A stretch of DNA of 64,000 nt from Tetracladium setigerum (taxonomy: Eukaryota; Ascomycota; Leotiomycetes; Helotiales). Below are positions 38,628 to 51,900 of the stretch, one piece after another; the first letter of the stretch is position 1, and every line of letters begins with the position of its first letter. The stretch is taken from the NCBI GenBank assembly GCA_031472005.1, contig PZJY01000013.1, positions 1,612,001-1,676,000 of the forward strand. The letters run 5' to 3'. The notes under the pieces were generated by a model. The model made no database searches. It saw only the letters and a program-made list of their open reading frames with translations, and had not been told where the DNA came from. The position numbers were made by a program, and so were the translations under genes.

Positions 38628-38950
38628 TTAGCGGAGTCTCTACTTGGCGATACTTACTTGGCGTTCTAGAGGGGGTAGATTTGTCTATTGATACTGTATT
38701 CTCGGCAGCTCGTGCGTGGTTGAAATAGAGCGATGATTATGATTCTGCAGTATGAGCTTTATGATTGATGGTCTCTCCTCCCTTGAACCGATTTTACCAA
38801 GAGCAACACACAGGAAAGGATTCCCTCCTACTATCCATTCCACAGCCAAGGGCTCCAGAGTGAGAGAGACTGTGAGGAACCAGCCAGTTCGTCTTTCAAA
38901 AAGAAATAACTCAATTAAATCTCCGTAAATTTGAAAACCATTATAAAAAT

Positions 38951-41072
38951 CTACAATTCATCGTCATCCTCCTCAGCCCCAGGATGATAACCCAAAACCC
39001 TCTTAAACCAACCCGGTTGCTCCTTCACCTTCCCAACCCTCTCATACCGTTTGTGACCACCAACCCAAGTCTCTCTAACAACCACATCCCTCAAACTCTT
39101 CCCCGTCTTGTCCTTCAGAATATCCCGATCAATCACCACCCAATCCGCCCACTTCCCGACCTCAATCGCGCCCGTCATATCATCCATATTCCACCCATAC
39201 GCCGCGTTCCTTGTAAATCCAAGTAGAGCTTGCTCAACTGTCAAGGCTTCCTCTTTGAACCACCCTTCTTCGCCGGATGGGCTGGTGCCCGTTGCTGGGT
39301 TGAGTCGCGTTACGGCAGCGTACATTCCGTGGAAGGGTTTGGTGGCTCGACGGGGAAGTCAGATCCAAGTACTGGGCCGGGGTATTTGGTGGTGGAGTAG
39401 CGAGGGGGGAAGAGAGATGCCATTCTGTAGGCGGAGTGGGAGAGGCGTTGGGCTCCGAGGCGGTCAATTGCGTATGCCATATCTGATGTTGCGTGTGTGG
39501 GCTGACAATATTAGCTTTTTTACTTTCGTTTCTAAAGGGCGGCACCTAAAAAAAGACATACCTGGATACTTGGGATAATTCCCATTTTAGCAATACGCTT
39601 CTGATCATCTGGATGCTGTTTGAAAGATTAGCACTCGGGTTCTTCTTCTGTTAGAATAACGAAACTCACAATGATTTGAGCATGCTCGATTCTCAATCGT
39701 CTAGCATCATTGCATCCGTCACAGTTGGGTCCAAGAACCTTCTCGAAAGCATCAACAGCTGCTCGATTAGCTCTATCACCAATAGCGTGAACATTGACTT
39801 GGTAACCAACGTCAAACCACTATCACAAATAAGTCAGCACAATCTATTCCATCAAAATTGAAACCCAGAGAAAACTCACCTGGCCAACAACCCGCGTCAA
39901 ATCAGTCTCGTTAATCAACATCAACCCACTCGTATCCAACTTATCAGCATACGGCTCCAACAAAGCCGCACCTCTCGATCCCAGCGCCCCATCAGCGAAC
40001 AACTTCACACCGCCCAACATCAACATGTGCGACCCAGTACGGTGGTTATCAAGATTTTCCAACCATCTGACCTCCTCATAACAGAAAGAATTTCGCACTT
40101 TGCACTCGGCCATAACCCGCACGCGCAGAGTCATGTGCCCGTGATCGACCATCTTCCTGTAGGCTTGAACATCATTCTGGCGGATTCCTGCATCGCTGAC
40201 GCCGACTATGCCGAGTTTATTCAGCTCTTTTTGGGCTTTCTCGAGCCATTCTACTTTTTGCCATTGGTAGTGTTTGGGTGCTAGAGGTAGGATGATCTTA
40301 TCCATCGCATTATCACAGAATACTCCTGGGCCGGGATCGGTGATTATCATTCCACCTGGTGGAGCAGGCGGTAGAGGATTCGAAAGACGACCGAGGATCT
40401 TCTCAGATACCAAGACGCAATGAAAGTCTACGCGATCAAGCATGATATACAGATCTTTCAATTCCGGATCATCAGCCAACTCCGCCTACACACCAATATC
40501 ATTCAGTTAGTCACCGCACTCAGAAATGGAAGTATTCAAGAGGGATTTTCTTGTAATAAAAAAAAACTTACTGCAGTAGGCATCTTGTCCCCAAAATACT
40601 TCTGATCCCAGCCCACACCCCTCAACCACTTTTTCTTCGTCCCAAACTCCTCCCCCTTACGGCTCTTCAGCCAACTCTTAACCCTCTCCCTCATCTCCAC
40701 CACACTCTTCGACCCAAACAAATCCACAATCTCCAAACTCTCACCATACTGCAACATATGGCCGTGCGACTCGATCAGACCGGGGATCACATGGCCATCC
40801 AGCCACGTGAGCGGGTGTCCTCCTTTCTTGCCCGCATCTGAGGGAATCTCGGTGAAGACTTCGCTGAAGAGTCCTTTGGCGATAGAGAAACACTTGGCGT
40901 GTGGTACGTCTGGGTTGAGGGTTGTGATGAAATGGGAGGAGTCGGCTGGTACGCAGTAGAGTCTTGTGGCGGCGGCTGCGGCATGGTGGTTGTTCAGGAA
41001 GTTGATGATCATGGCCATGCCGCCAACGACCACGGAACCTAGGATGATGGATGGGTTGATACTGCCGGCCAT
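38951..41072 (-). CDS. YtcJ-type metal-dependent amidohydrolase (amidohydrolase 3) with one apparent frameshift
   Basis: Five exons on the minus strand: 41072-40572, 40485-39880, 39819-39670, 39615-39562 and 39501-38951. An N-terminal hydrophobic helix (residues about 8-27) suggests membrane anchoring. Family motifs are present in order: IPGLIESHGHM (metal site), KLFADGALGSRGAAL, NVHAIGDRANR, HPDD, QPTHATSDMAYA and GSDFPVE (catalytic Asp). Exon 5 changes frame after DFPVEPPN: the frame with PFHGMYAAVTR continues only if one C is added at the CCC run (39335-39337, GGG on the plus strand). With that base the protein would be 620 residues. It should hydrolyse a C-N bond in an unknown substrate. 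It is either a consensus error or a very young pseudogene. Confidence 0.88.
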
Positions 41073-41485
41073 TTTGAGGGTAGGGGTTTGTGCTTTGGTT
41101 TGCTAGGGAGGTGAGTGAGAGAGGAAGAGAGAGCCTCGTGCAGGCAACACAGAATCAATCTTGGGGAAGGGTGGTTGAGTTGTGAGCTTATCGTGCCAAG
41201 TGCGATTGCAGCCAACACCGAAAATAGTGGGGGAGATGGCTAAGCGAGGGGCCATAATAGGGAGGTATCAAGCAACTTGGCAGGCTGGTTTGTCAAAATG
41301 GAGAGAAAAAAGGGGGATCTTGTTGCAGTTTTAAAAGAAGGAAATAGATATATATCTAAAATGGTATGTATATATATTTGTATTAAAGTAAAAGACAGTA
41401 AGAAATACCGATATGCTAAATGGAACAGAACTATCCAAGTTCTCCGGATCAGATCTCCATCTCCAACCCCCACCTACTGAACTTT

Positions 41486-43596
41486 TCACATCTTGTTTGC
41501 AAGAATAGATTTCACGTCACCATATTCAGCATCCTCATCATCGTAGCTGGTACGGTTGATGGCAAAAACTGTCAATCCTTTCTCGAACAACACCACTAAA
41601 GATATAATGTTAGTCTGGCTCAGAGAGACGGAAAGTTTGCAAGGGGAACGAACCGAAGATGAGCACAAAAAACAGCGTCGGCAGAAGGACACCACTATTG
41701 ATATAGCTTGTAATCCTAGCATCCATCGTTGCGATCAACCCAAGAAGGCCCAACATCATTCCCATGCACGTCCTAACCCAGATCATGACACTGTCATAGC
41801 GATCCATGGGTCCGATACTCATGCGACGGAAGACCGCCAGTAAAATCATGACAAAAGCGGTACACGTGAAGAAGTAGATGAAAATCATCTTGAACACTTC
41901 AAAGTATGCTTGCATCTCGGCCAGACCAGAGCCATTCGCCGCTTTGATCTGAACGTCTGGGATGACGAGATTGTTGGCGGCAAATTGCTCGTTTTGAACA
42001 AGTGCTAGAAACTCGTTGTAGTAGAATTTCAACACCGCGTTCTTCGTGTGAGGCAAAGGTCCAGGGATGGGGGTTGCGAGAGTCGTTGTATCGTCCTGCC
42101 AAGCTAGGTTCAACTTGGTAAGAGCGGTTTGCATTGATGACCATGAATCTGTGTCATCGAATCCAAAATTTGTGACGGTTTTGTTAAGGGTATCAACAAT
42201 TTTGCTGCCTGTGGCTGCGTTGAATTCCGAAAGTCGGAAGACATCTGGAGTTTCTCCGATAGTTTTGCTTAAGATACTGCTGACTTTCTTGAAGTTGTAT
42301 TGAACGTTGGCGATGATGGTCCAAGTCCGCAGTCCCTCAAGGGTAAGAGCCAGGCAGAGATGGAAGGGCAAATGCAGCATCGTGTATACCTGTTGTTTGA
42401 CGGCTTTGAACTCACGCGCCATCTCTATCCCCGAGTTTCCAAAGTAAAGACAGTAGATGAAGTACTACAGGCTGTGAGTACAGATCAGGGGATGAGGAGA
42501 TTGACAAACTTACAATGCTCAAGATCACACAGAGCGCCTGTCCAAAGGAGTCTGCAGACCATCCGGTCTTGGAGCTGATCTTCGCAAAACTAAATGCGCA
42601 AACAATGATTCCTTCCCCAAGAATCATAAGAGTCAAGACCATGAGTCGTTTGTGCAAGTGAGTATCTTTGAAGTTGACGCATTCATAACGGTATGCAACG
42701 GAAGAGATGGTGATGAGTTCAAAAAGAATGATGAGATAGTAGCCATAAAAGCTCTCGGTCTTGCCCTCGTCCACAAGGACGAATTTGAAGATGATGGCAT
42801 AGATTGTGCTGACGCAGGAATACATGCCTGCAATAATCATGAGGGGATGTTTGGCGGGCTTGTGCTTCTTTCCAACAAGAACGAGGGCCACGAAATATCT
42901 GGCCCAATGATTAGTACTTTGTGTCGCTCAAGGAACTCGTGGGTATTTCGATGGAGGTCAAGACACTGAACAGGGTTTAAACCTACTGCATGGAGAACAG
43001 AGCTCTTGAGAGAATCATGAGAACATTCAGTGATTCGAACCCAGACAAGCTAGCTTTCTTCTTCAACCCTGGGCCAAGTTGCAAGCACCCAGATGCCGAT
43101 GCAAACCCAATGAACATACACATTTGTACGGCTTTCGTGCATCGTTCGAAGATACTGTCAGACCCGAAACGAACATCGAACAGACAAATTTGTAACCAAG
43201 AGGCCCAAATAACGCCAAAGTAGACGGCATAAGATGAAAGCGATTGGGTGCTGTTGATCTCGTGATTCTTGGTGAAAGTGCTGAAGATGGCCACGAAGAA
43301 GAGATCGAAGAATAATTCGATATTGCGTGCATCCTAGCGTTAGCATTGGAGTTAGTATAATTGTTTAAATCTATGAGTATATCGATGGTGTGCTCCAAGA
43401 AGGTTAGAACTTGGGTGGGACATACTTCATGCTCATGATACCGGAGATGATCTTGATCCGCATGCTCGACGAGTTCGCCGAATATGGGAAGATTCTCTGC
43501 ATTTCGTCGCTTGAGGATTTGAGAATGTTTCGCAAGGAGAGTCGCAGACTCATCGAGGGGCTCTACGTAGCCATCAAGGCTTGTGTGGTGAACCAT
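41486..43596 (-). CDS. LtrA-type (low temperature requirement A) multi-pass membrane protein
   Basis: Five exons: 43596-43426, 43333-42987, 42898-42514, 42464-41654 and 41595-41486. They join in frame to 607 residues. After about 55 polar residues (MVHHTSLDGYVEPLDESA), the first helix carries the family mark ELFFDLFFVAIF. About 8-10 hydrophobic segments follow, including GYYLIILFELITISSVAYR and YFIYCLYFG, with a large loop at about residues 370-470 before the last helices. LtrA-like proteins were named from Listeria cold growth; the fungal members have no assigned transport or enzymatic role. Donors GTAGGT and GTTCGT are slightly unusual, the rest are standard. It lies 413 bp from the amidohydrolase start on the same strand. 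Confidence 0.85.
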
Positions 43597-44969
43597 ATTG
43601 ACGGAAGAAAAGGCTGGTCAGAAAAGGAATTAAAAAAGCACGAGGAGTACAAAGAAAGAGAACAAAAATTGAAGCTGGAGATCTGATCGGGCACTGGTCT
43701 CTCCTCATAACTGTGGCAGGAGAGACCATTGACTTTATACGAGGATACTTTTCCAAACTGTAAGCCTCCAAGGCTTCCAAAGGCCCAGCGTTTAGATACT
43801 TTCCGGCAGGAGCACCAACCGACTGCAGGTCCAAGTCTTCAGTCCCTCTCCGCATGTAAAGGTGAGGCACGCCACGAACCCTCTATCAGAATTAAACGAT
43901 GGTGATTGATTCTTAACGGTCAGATTAACAGGTCGGGCCTCCCTGGCCATCCACATGCCATCCGCTCAGATGCACACCGCGACATCTGAGGAAGGTGGAG
44001 AAACGCTGAATGATTTGGATATACGCGATGATAGACGAAAAAATCCGAAAGGCTCTTGATTGAAACCCCCACAGTTCATCGTATGGATCCAGAATGATCT
44101 ACCAAGTTTGTTTTGTTTCGCGCTCGGTGGACTAGGAGGTGGGCCCTGAAACTTGGTGGGGGATGGGCAGTCAGGAAGAGTGACAATGTAATCTTGCCCA
44201 GAAAGCTGCGACTCCCGCCGTCAAGCCTAGATGAGATATACTTTATCCTAAGTCGCAAGCCAATAGAGGCCAAGTCTCCAGGTCAATGTCGCTGTTTGGG
44301 AGTGTTTCGGAAGACAAGGATCCGTAGATTTTGTTTCGGAACGACCTCATCTGAATCTTGAAACGCCAACCCCGTAGAATCAGAGGAAAGCTTTGCCCAG
44401 AAAGCTTGATAGGTGGGAATGGACGCTTTGCAACCAGTGATAGATCAGTCAAGACGTCTTGGGAAAGCTTAGGACTTCCTTGGAGAAGCTTGAGTATTGG
44501 AATGGGGGTTGTGGCGTGGTTACACGGACGTCTGGCGGGCTCGGGGGAGGGGCGGCCTTCGACCATCTCTTTGAATAGACGTGACATGGAATGCTTGCAT
44601 CTAATCTTATTAGAAAGGAAGAGACCAATGAATTATGGGCTGCTCATAAGAAGCTCGAGATCGCAAAACATTGGAAGCAAGGGAAAGAAGGGTGGAGGGG
44701 TATGGAAATAGAAATTACGCATGAGGCCAAGTCAGTGTCTTGGCATTGGAGTAAAGACTCTACCAAGATATAGTTCTTCTCTTCTTCTTCTCAACATAGA
44801 CGGCAAAAAAATCAGCCAGCACATAGCTGTCCACTCCTCGTTCTACCTCAGCAATGTCACGTATTGCAGTACATTCCAAGATTGTCACACATTTGCTTGC
44901 TCATAAAATCTCCCAAACATCAAAAAGTCATCATCACAGTTTGCCGTATTGGGCTAGGAATCCATTCCA
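43597..44969. other. Intergenic stretch
   Basis: Promoter side of the LtrA-type gene. A minus-strand ATG frame at 44587-44243 (114 codons; repeated AAGCTTTC blocks) has no recognised motif. No gene is supported. Confidence 0.45.
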
Positions 44970-45900
44970 TCTCCTATCGAGTCTCATTTGCATGTGCCCG
45001 GCGGATATAATCGCGTCTACCAATTTCTAATGGTTTGATATCCAGTTTCATCTTTGCACTAGCAGCTATCAGTTCCTCGTTTCCGTTTTACAGGAGAGCG
45101 AGCGCCAACTTGTTGCTTGCTGCCATGGCTTTTTCGTCATCCGCTCGTATCTTCAAGTTGCGTCTTTTCAGCTGCCAAATCGCTCATTCATGTTCGCAAG
45201 CGATTAAGCGTATTCTCATCTTCCATCTGAGTGTGGTCCAACTGCTCAGCTAGGTCTGCTTCCTTTTTGAGGAGTACCTCTCGATATTCTCGGCGAAGAC
45301 TCTCGGGTTCTTGTTGATGACTCCTCATTCGTGCAAGCAGGGTGAGAATATTCGAGATTCGAATTCGTTTTGTTCTTGCTTCGTAAGCTCTACTAGTCTC
45401 CTTTATGTACGTCGATATCAGTAAAAACCTGGCTCTTCTTTCCGCCTCTAAACTCGGTGGATAAATTCCCAGAAATGGCTTTACCCGTTTGGTTGTGGGC
45501 TCCTTGGTCTTGAAATTTCGCAGGAATGCCAGTCATGACGACACGAAGTTCTTTTCTACCGAGCGGCTCGATACAGCCGTAAAGGCGCTTTTCAACTGAT
45601 ATATCAAACGGAACTTCGTCAAGTATTCCGTTGTCTTTGGAATATTAGTCGAGAAGTTTGATTTGCGAACGAGCAGGCTGAAGCTGTTTTACTTACAATG
45701 ATCAAATCGCCTCTAGAGTATAGAATATATCGTTCAGTTCAACTACTCATCCTCCTTGGTGACCCAAATGTTTGCCTGTGTTCACCAAAGCTCACTTCTC
45801 TAGGACGAAGTCGTCGCGAGATGCCCTTTCAAGATCGAATTGCATCGTGAAGAACTCCTGGTATTGGAAGTAGTGTGCTAAGCCTTGGTCTGATGGCTGA
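44970..45900 (-). pseudogene. Decayed coiled-coil protein gene
   Basis: Read on the minus strand, protein-like segments follow one another in different frames: LAHYFQYQEFFTMQFDLERA (about 45880-45820), LDEVPFDISVEKRLYGC (about 45625-45575), then a clear heptad-type coiled coil (EYREVLLKKEADLAEQLDHT, about 45290-45230), MSDLAAEKTQLEDT, ADDEKAMAASNKLALALL and SAKMKLDIKPLEIGRRDY. They are separated by in-frame stops (TAG, TGA, TAA) and frame changes, and no ATG with a long frame remains. Splice-like signals survive: GTGAGC after VLEK, CTCTAG before a short GGDLII-like exon and GTAAGT after it. I do not recognise the parent family. Confidence 0.5.
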
Positions 45901-48900
45901 AAACCTCATTCTTATTGAATGTCGATCATCCTGCTGGCGTTTCTGTTCTTGTCCAAGTCGTTACATTGGCGGCGATCTTGATGATAGCAATAATTCAAAA
46001 GGTGCCGCCGAATATTACCAGTGGCTCGTGCAATGACGCGAAGGAGGAATGGACATTTCACTTTCATATTCACTAGCGTCACTTCACCCTCCCCACCTAC
46101 CGTGAGCGCTAGCACGACCCACACCTCCCTCGCTTACCCAGTCGAGGATGAGTAGGTATATAAATCAAAATAAGCTGACCTGCCATTAACTGCGGTAGGT
46201 GGCGCCTGTAAAGCAATCTAGTCAAACCGTTGGTAAAAGGAGGATAAGAAACCCAATCGACTGGCCAACAATTAACACCAACTTCCAAGAAACAAAAAAT
46301 CCCATTGCGCAGGGGTTTCTCTTCCCCCTTCTTACTTTCTTTACACGTACACACGTTTTGAGATGATGTATTGAAATATATAATAGCCTAAAAGGAGTGA
46401 AGAGTACCTACAAGTCGAAATTAGCGCATCACCACATCAACAACGAACGCATCTACCTGTTTATTCCCCACCACCAAGCTCACTCAGCAACGACAACACT
46501 CTTCTTCTTCTCCCAAATAAACTCCCCATCTAACCCCCTCGGCTCAAAATCCAACAACTGAAGTCCCGTCCTCGCCAAATCCTTCCCAAACTTCTCCACA
46601 ACCCACGCGGCCATCATATCCATCCCAGCACACGCACCCCCAGCCGTCCAAATCCTTCCTCCATCCTCCACAACCCACTGTTTCTTCTCCCACTCCACAT
46701 CCGGACGCAGCTGTCTCGCGAAAGACAACGCACCATGATTCGTCGTTGCTTTCTTGCCGTCGAGAACACCTGTTGGAGAAATGATTAAGGCACCTGTGCA
46801 GGTTGTGAAGAGGCTTTTTGGTGAAGTGACGGTCGTTGCATTGAGGGTAGATGTGGGATCGGAAAGAGGGAGAGCAGCGACGAAAGATTGGATGAATGCA
46901 GTTAGTTTTGGACCGAGAGTGAATTTGCTAGGGTCCGGTCCGCCGATGATGAGGTAGTCGAGGGGAGGTGCTGTTTCTGGCGTGTGGCTGGGGAGGACTT
47001 TAAGCCCGGAAGAGAGGGTGACGGGGTCGAGGGTTTCGGCGATGAAGTGGAGTGTTATTTCTGGTGCTAGGTCGATTGTGGACTGTGCGATGGCTGAGGT
47101 TGAAAATACTTAGTTGGGTATTTTTATGGTGCTGATGGGGAAGAGGAAAAGTGTGTGATGGAATATATAGTATAAAACATACATGAGGGATCAAGCGCGG
47201 CAATGGCAGAAATCAACTTTTTGGAGCAGCATTCAAGGATATCTTTCGGACCGGAAAAATCCAAGTTTTGGATAGTCGGAAAGAGAATGATACCGAATTG
47301 AAGGGATGTCATTTTTACTTGTGATGTTGGAGGTTGAAGTTGTGTGTTGAGAAGTGTAAAAGACTTCGGGTGTGTTGCGCGACTCGAACTAAAAGACGAG
47401 GAAAGAAATGGTCTTTATACAAAACGTCGGAATTCATAATCATGCGTGTCTATTCGAGTATCGGAAGTAGTAACGGAAGGATTTGGACGCAGTCCTTCGT
47501 CTTTAGAAGTTGTATTTGATTCGCTTGAGATTTTCGGAAGTAGAGGCGGATGTACTACGGCTCATGGAAAACAAGGGGATTGATTTCTCCCGAGGGCGAC
47601 CTTCAACCCTTGAAGAGTGGAACGTGGTAAGTACATCGGCCGATTGTTTCCAAAACGGTGGGAATGCAGAGAAGTCCACTATCAATTGATATCTCCCATT
47701 TAGAAACGAGAATTCCTTTTGTGCCTTGGAGATTTGACTGTCGGCTTTTCCTGGCAGTTTCTGCACCATGCGTGACTTGACATCCATTTCACATTAACAC
47801 AGCAAATGCAGTGAACAAATACCAGCACATATCATAATCATTAGAATTTGAAGAAGCATAAACTATCAATCTAATAGACATTGAAACTCAGAACTCGTCT
47901 GGTTTCGGTATCAATCGCAATACAACTATCTACTTCGCCGCCTTTGTACCACTTGATTCTCCCTCTCCAGAAAGCGGATCCAACCCAGCCGCCATTCTAG
48001 CAGCCTGAAGGTCAGAGATATCTACATCCAATTCCCCGTCCTCAGACTCCTTGACCCTACCCTTCTCCCTACCCGGTGCCAGGAAGGCATCAAGTTCTGC
48101 CTTATCTGTTCCCTGAGGGCTCAGATTCCCAGCTCCCTTGCCCACAATTGCCTCTGTCCAATTCCAACCACCTTTTTTCTCGACAGCAGATGCTTTCCCC
48201 GGAGCCTCAGAAACATCGTCGCTATCATCTGCACTATCAGCCCAATGGCTTTCACTCCAAGTATCTGACATTGGTCGATCAACGGATAAACGCCTGCTGT
48301 CACTTCCGGTCCTGATAGCTAATCCGAGACTTCCTGGTGAGGGGTTTGCATGGAGAGCAGGCACCTTGTCTGTAGCTTCGCGTTTTTCTGAATCCGTGCG
48401 TCCCTCTTGACCTAGGAGAGGTGGTTTGCGGAGATTAGTTTCCTCTCCATGAACACCTACTACCTCGTTGGATTCTTTGGCATTCTCTTGTTTCCCTTCG
48501 TCCTCATCGCGAGTATTGGCTTCCTCCGAGTCGGCAAAATGTGTGTCACAAAGATGTTTAACAACCGGCCAACCGTAAGCATTGGCGAACATTCGACGTA
48601 CAATCATGTTGTTGTGCGCATCTGGTTCGAGACGCACGAGGACCTTGCGCCATGATAAATCTCGATGATATGCTCGAGCAATCTTCTCTTCGACTTTCAT
48701 TGCTGAACTATCAACGATGTCCGTTGGGTCTCTATCCGGATGATTTTTTCGATCGTCATAATCCATGGCAGATATATTCGAGTCTGTGTGGCTTACCGAT
48801 GGAATCGATGCAGTATCAGAAGATCCAGAAGACATACCACGTGGGCCAGACGATGGACGCTTTTGAGCAATCCAGGAGGCGGAGGACGTTTCTTGAAAGG

Positions 48901-51900
48901 AGGCGGCGGAATATCTTCAGGGTGGTAAACCCTGTCATGAAAGATGGTCCTCGGACGGTTTTGCGGGTCCATGATGAATGCCTCGGATGGGAGAGGTGGT
49001 TTAAGTATATCTCCTGCAGCTTCGAAGAAAGTTGTTTTGGGTGGTGCGGACATCCGTGCTGGGTCTTCATTATCATCAAGAGCAGTCGCTTTGCCATGAG
49101 ATTTTGCGGATTTTTCTTGTTTTGGAAGGTTTGTTGAGGACGAATCGCTACTGCTTCCAATCTTGAGCGTCTGGCTTCGCTTGTAGATTTTTGTGTGTTT
49201 TGGGTGATCATCAGCTGACTTGGACGATGCATTTGGCTGGAAGAACTTGATGAAGCTTGAAAATGGGCCCTCGTTGTTTGCTGTCGGTGTTTTGGGGAGT
49301 GTGTGACTGGGTGATGTGGCTTCACCAAAGCTCTTCAAGCTGTGGCTATCGTCATCCCGAGTAGCATAAGGAGAAGGCTGTGGTACATCTCCGCCATGCC
49401 CTCCAAAGGTTGGCGTGTTGATAGACGCTTCTTCTGCATCGCTCGTCTCAGCCGAGTAGATTTTCCTCGGTGTACTTGAATTCGCTCCAGTGATCTCAGC
49501 CCAGCCCCATCCAGCCATCGTCCCAACAAGTCCATTCTCTCTCCTTGCTTTTTCCACGCGATCCAATCCCGACCAGTCAAGAAACAAGAGGCAACTAGTT
49601 CTCAGTGGCACAATCCCATCGTTCACCACGTTCGAGTAAACTGTACGGTTTCGGAATTTCTTCAACACGACGTGAGCAGGTCCAGTAGGCAATATGCGTA
49701 ACAGTGGTTTCGATTCTGGGGCTGATTCTCCATCAAGCTTCTTGTGAGCACTTTCTCCGATATTTCCAACGATAGCTCCCCATCCACTGCGAGCAAGAGT
49801 AGGTGCACGCCAAGTTAGACCTAGATCTTGTCCAGTTCTGCCGACCAGGCCAAAATCCAGTGCAAATTTGACATACAAAGGATTCTCGTTGCTTAATCCC
49901 AAGAAAGGCGAGGCCAGCGCGATGAAGTTGATGGGCTCGATAATATCAAAGAACTTTGGAGAGTGCTTTTGTATGTAGGCTACAGCATACGTCTGTATCA
50001 AACCACCCAGAGAATGTCCAATGAAGCTGATTTTGGTGTATGTGTATGGCAACTTTGTGTCCTCCACAGGTGCATCGACGATTGTGCTACCGACATGTGT
50101 GGGAACTGGGGCTTTAGCTCCAACTTTCAATGCATCCGACTTCAGTGCGTGTGCTATATTTGTTGCATCCTTCTTTGTTACAGGCTTGTACGGTTGGTCT
50201 GGGTATGTCATGGCCAGAACATATTTCGCAAGCCGTTTCCCTAGGTATTTGATACCCCTCTCAGTTTTGACAGCGTTTCCAGAAAATCCTCGGACAATGA
50301 CTTCTTCATCAACCCAATCTTCGTCTTCTTCATCCTCTTCTGGCACGGTGATTGGAGGTGGATTCTCTCCTTCTTTGAGTTTGGATTCGCTTCTTGAAGT
50401 ATTCTCTGGACTTGACGAAGCCTCTCTTTCCCGTTTCCTCCGAGCTTTTGCGTCTATCCTTGCTTGTTTTGCAGCAGCATCTATGCTCTCTTTTAGATAC
50501 AACATATCTGCACCTAGATTACTATGCAATCCATGCGTCAGAACAACCAGATGTAGTTTCTTCTGCCTCTTCTTCCTATGTCCCCCATCTTCTGGAACTC
50601 CTGCTTGCGCTTTCGCTTCCTCTTTTCCCTCGACATCCTTCTCCCCGAGGAATCCGGTTTCGACTTTGCTTGTGTAGGTATCATCGGATCATCCCACTGC
50701 GGCATCCTCGGTGTATTCCACAGACTGGCAGTATCATCCACCTTCACTTTGATTGCCTTACTATACACCCCCTTCGGCTGCGCAGGATGCTTCCCATCTG
50801 CCGCTCCCTGACTTTGCTGGTGATCACTTATCTGTCCAGGTATTGGAGTCGTTCCTGTCCCTCCTGTAAACGAACTCGCAAATCCCATCTGCAGACTATG
50901 TCCATCCCTCCCGAGCATGATCTCATAATGTACCAAAGCCGAAGTCGAGAATATAACCTGGCTTGTAACCTCTACAATCCATGTTACACTCTTCGCCTCC
51001 GCTTGGTCATGCCCCGGACGAAACCTATCAGAGGTCCCGGCGGTCTGGCGCACATCTTCTGGCACCGACAACTGTGTTGTGAAGGTTCCACCGGCTTTGA
51101 GATTCGGTTCGAATTCTGGAACGCCATCACGGCGAGGGTTTTCACTCTTCTCGTTCGGTCGAAATGTAGCTGGGTAGGCGGCGGCATAGAGAGTGTAGGG
51201 ACCGTGGATGTAGGCAGCGCGGAGGGGAATGGCTGAGGTATTCTTGATCTTGAGGTGGAGCGTAGCGGGGGAGGGAATGATTCGGTCGTGTGCGGGAGTA
51301 TAGGTAATTGTGTATCGGACTATTTCCCCAATCTTCACACTGCCAGCTTGGTATAAGAGTAACATCGTTGCTTGCGGTGAGTAAGTAGGTAGGTACGTGG
51401 TGGAAGAATGGAAGTCTGCGGTTCAAAAGCGGGAAGCAAGTGGCTATAAGGCCACGCTGACTGTGTGATGTTGCTTCATAGTAGAAGACCGAAACTTCTA
51501 CTACAACTATATCTAGATTTCCCTGACACTCTGGAACTCTTCACTAGTCGTCGGATTGAAAGTCGACGGGGCACGCGGTCAAAGAAGTGGGAGGGTGATC
51601 TTCACAAATCCTTGCATAAATATGACGCTGCTGGCACGTGGTCCTTGGATGCTGTTTTGTTTGTTTTCCGAGGCCGCCGCACGAGAGCGTGTTTGACAGC
51701 TGCGAGAGATCTAGTGGTGTTTCAAACTGCATTTGGAAAAAGCATATTGTGTTTATTTCTGTCGTTCAGGTGATATCATCAAATTACAAGTTAATTACAA
51801 ACATATCATTGCATCCCAAGCAAATTCCTGCAAAAGTACACGCTCTCAAGTAATTTGATCCACAAAGCCACCCAAGCTCAAGATACCTAGGTACTCCACA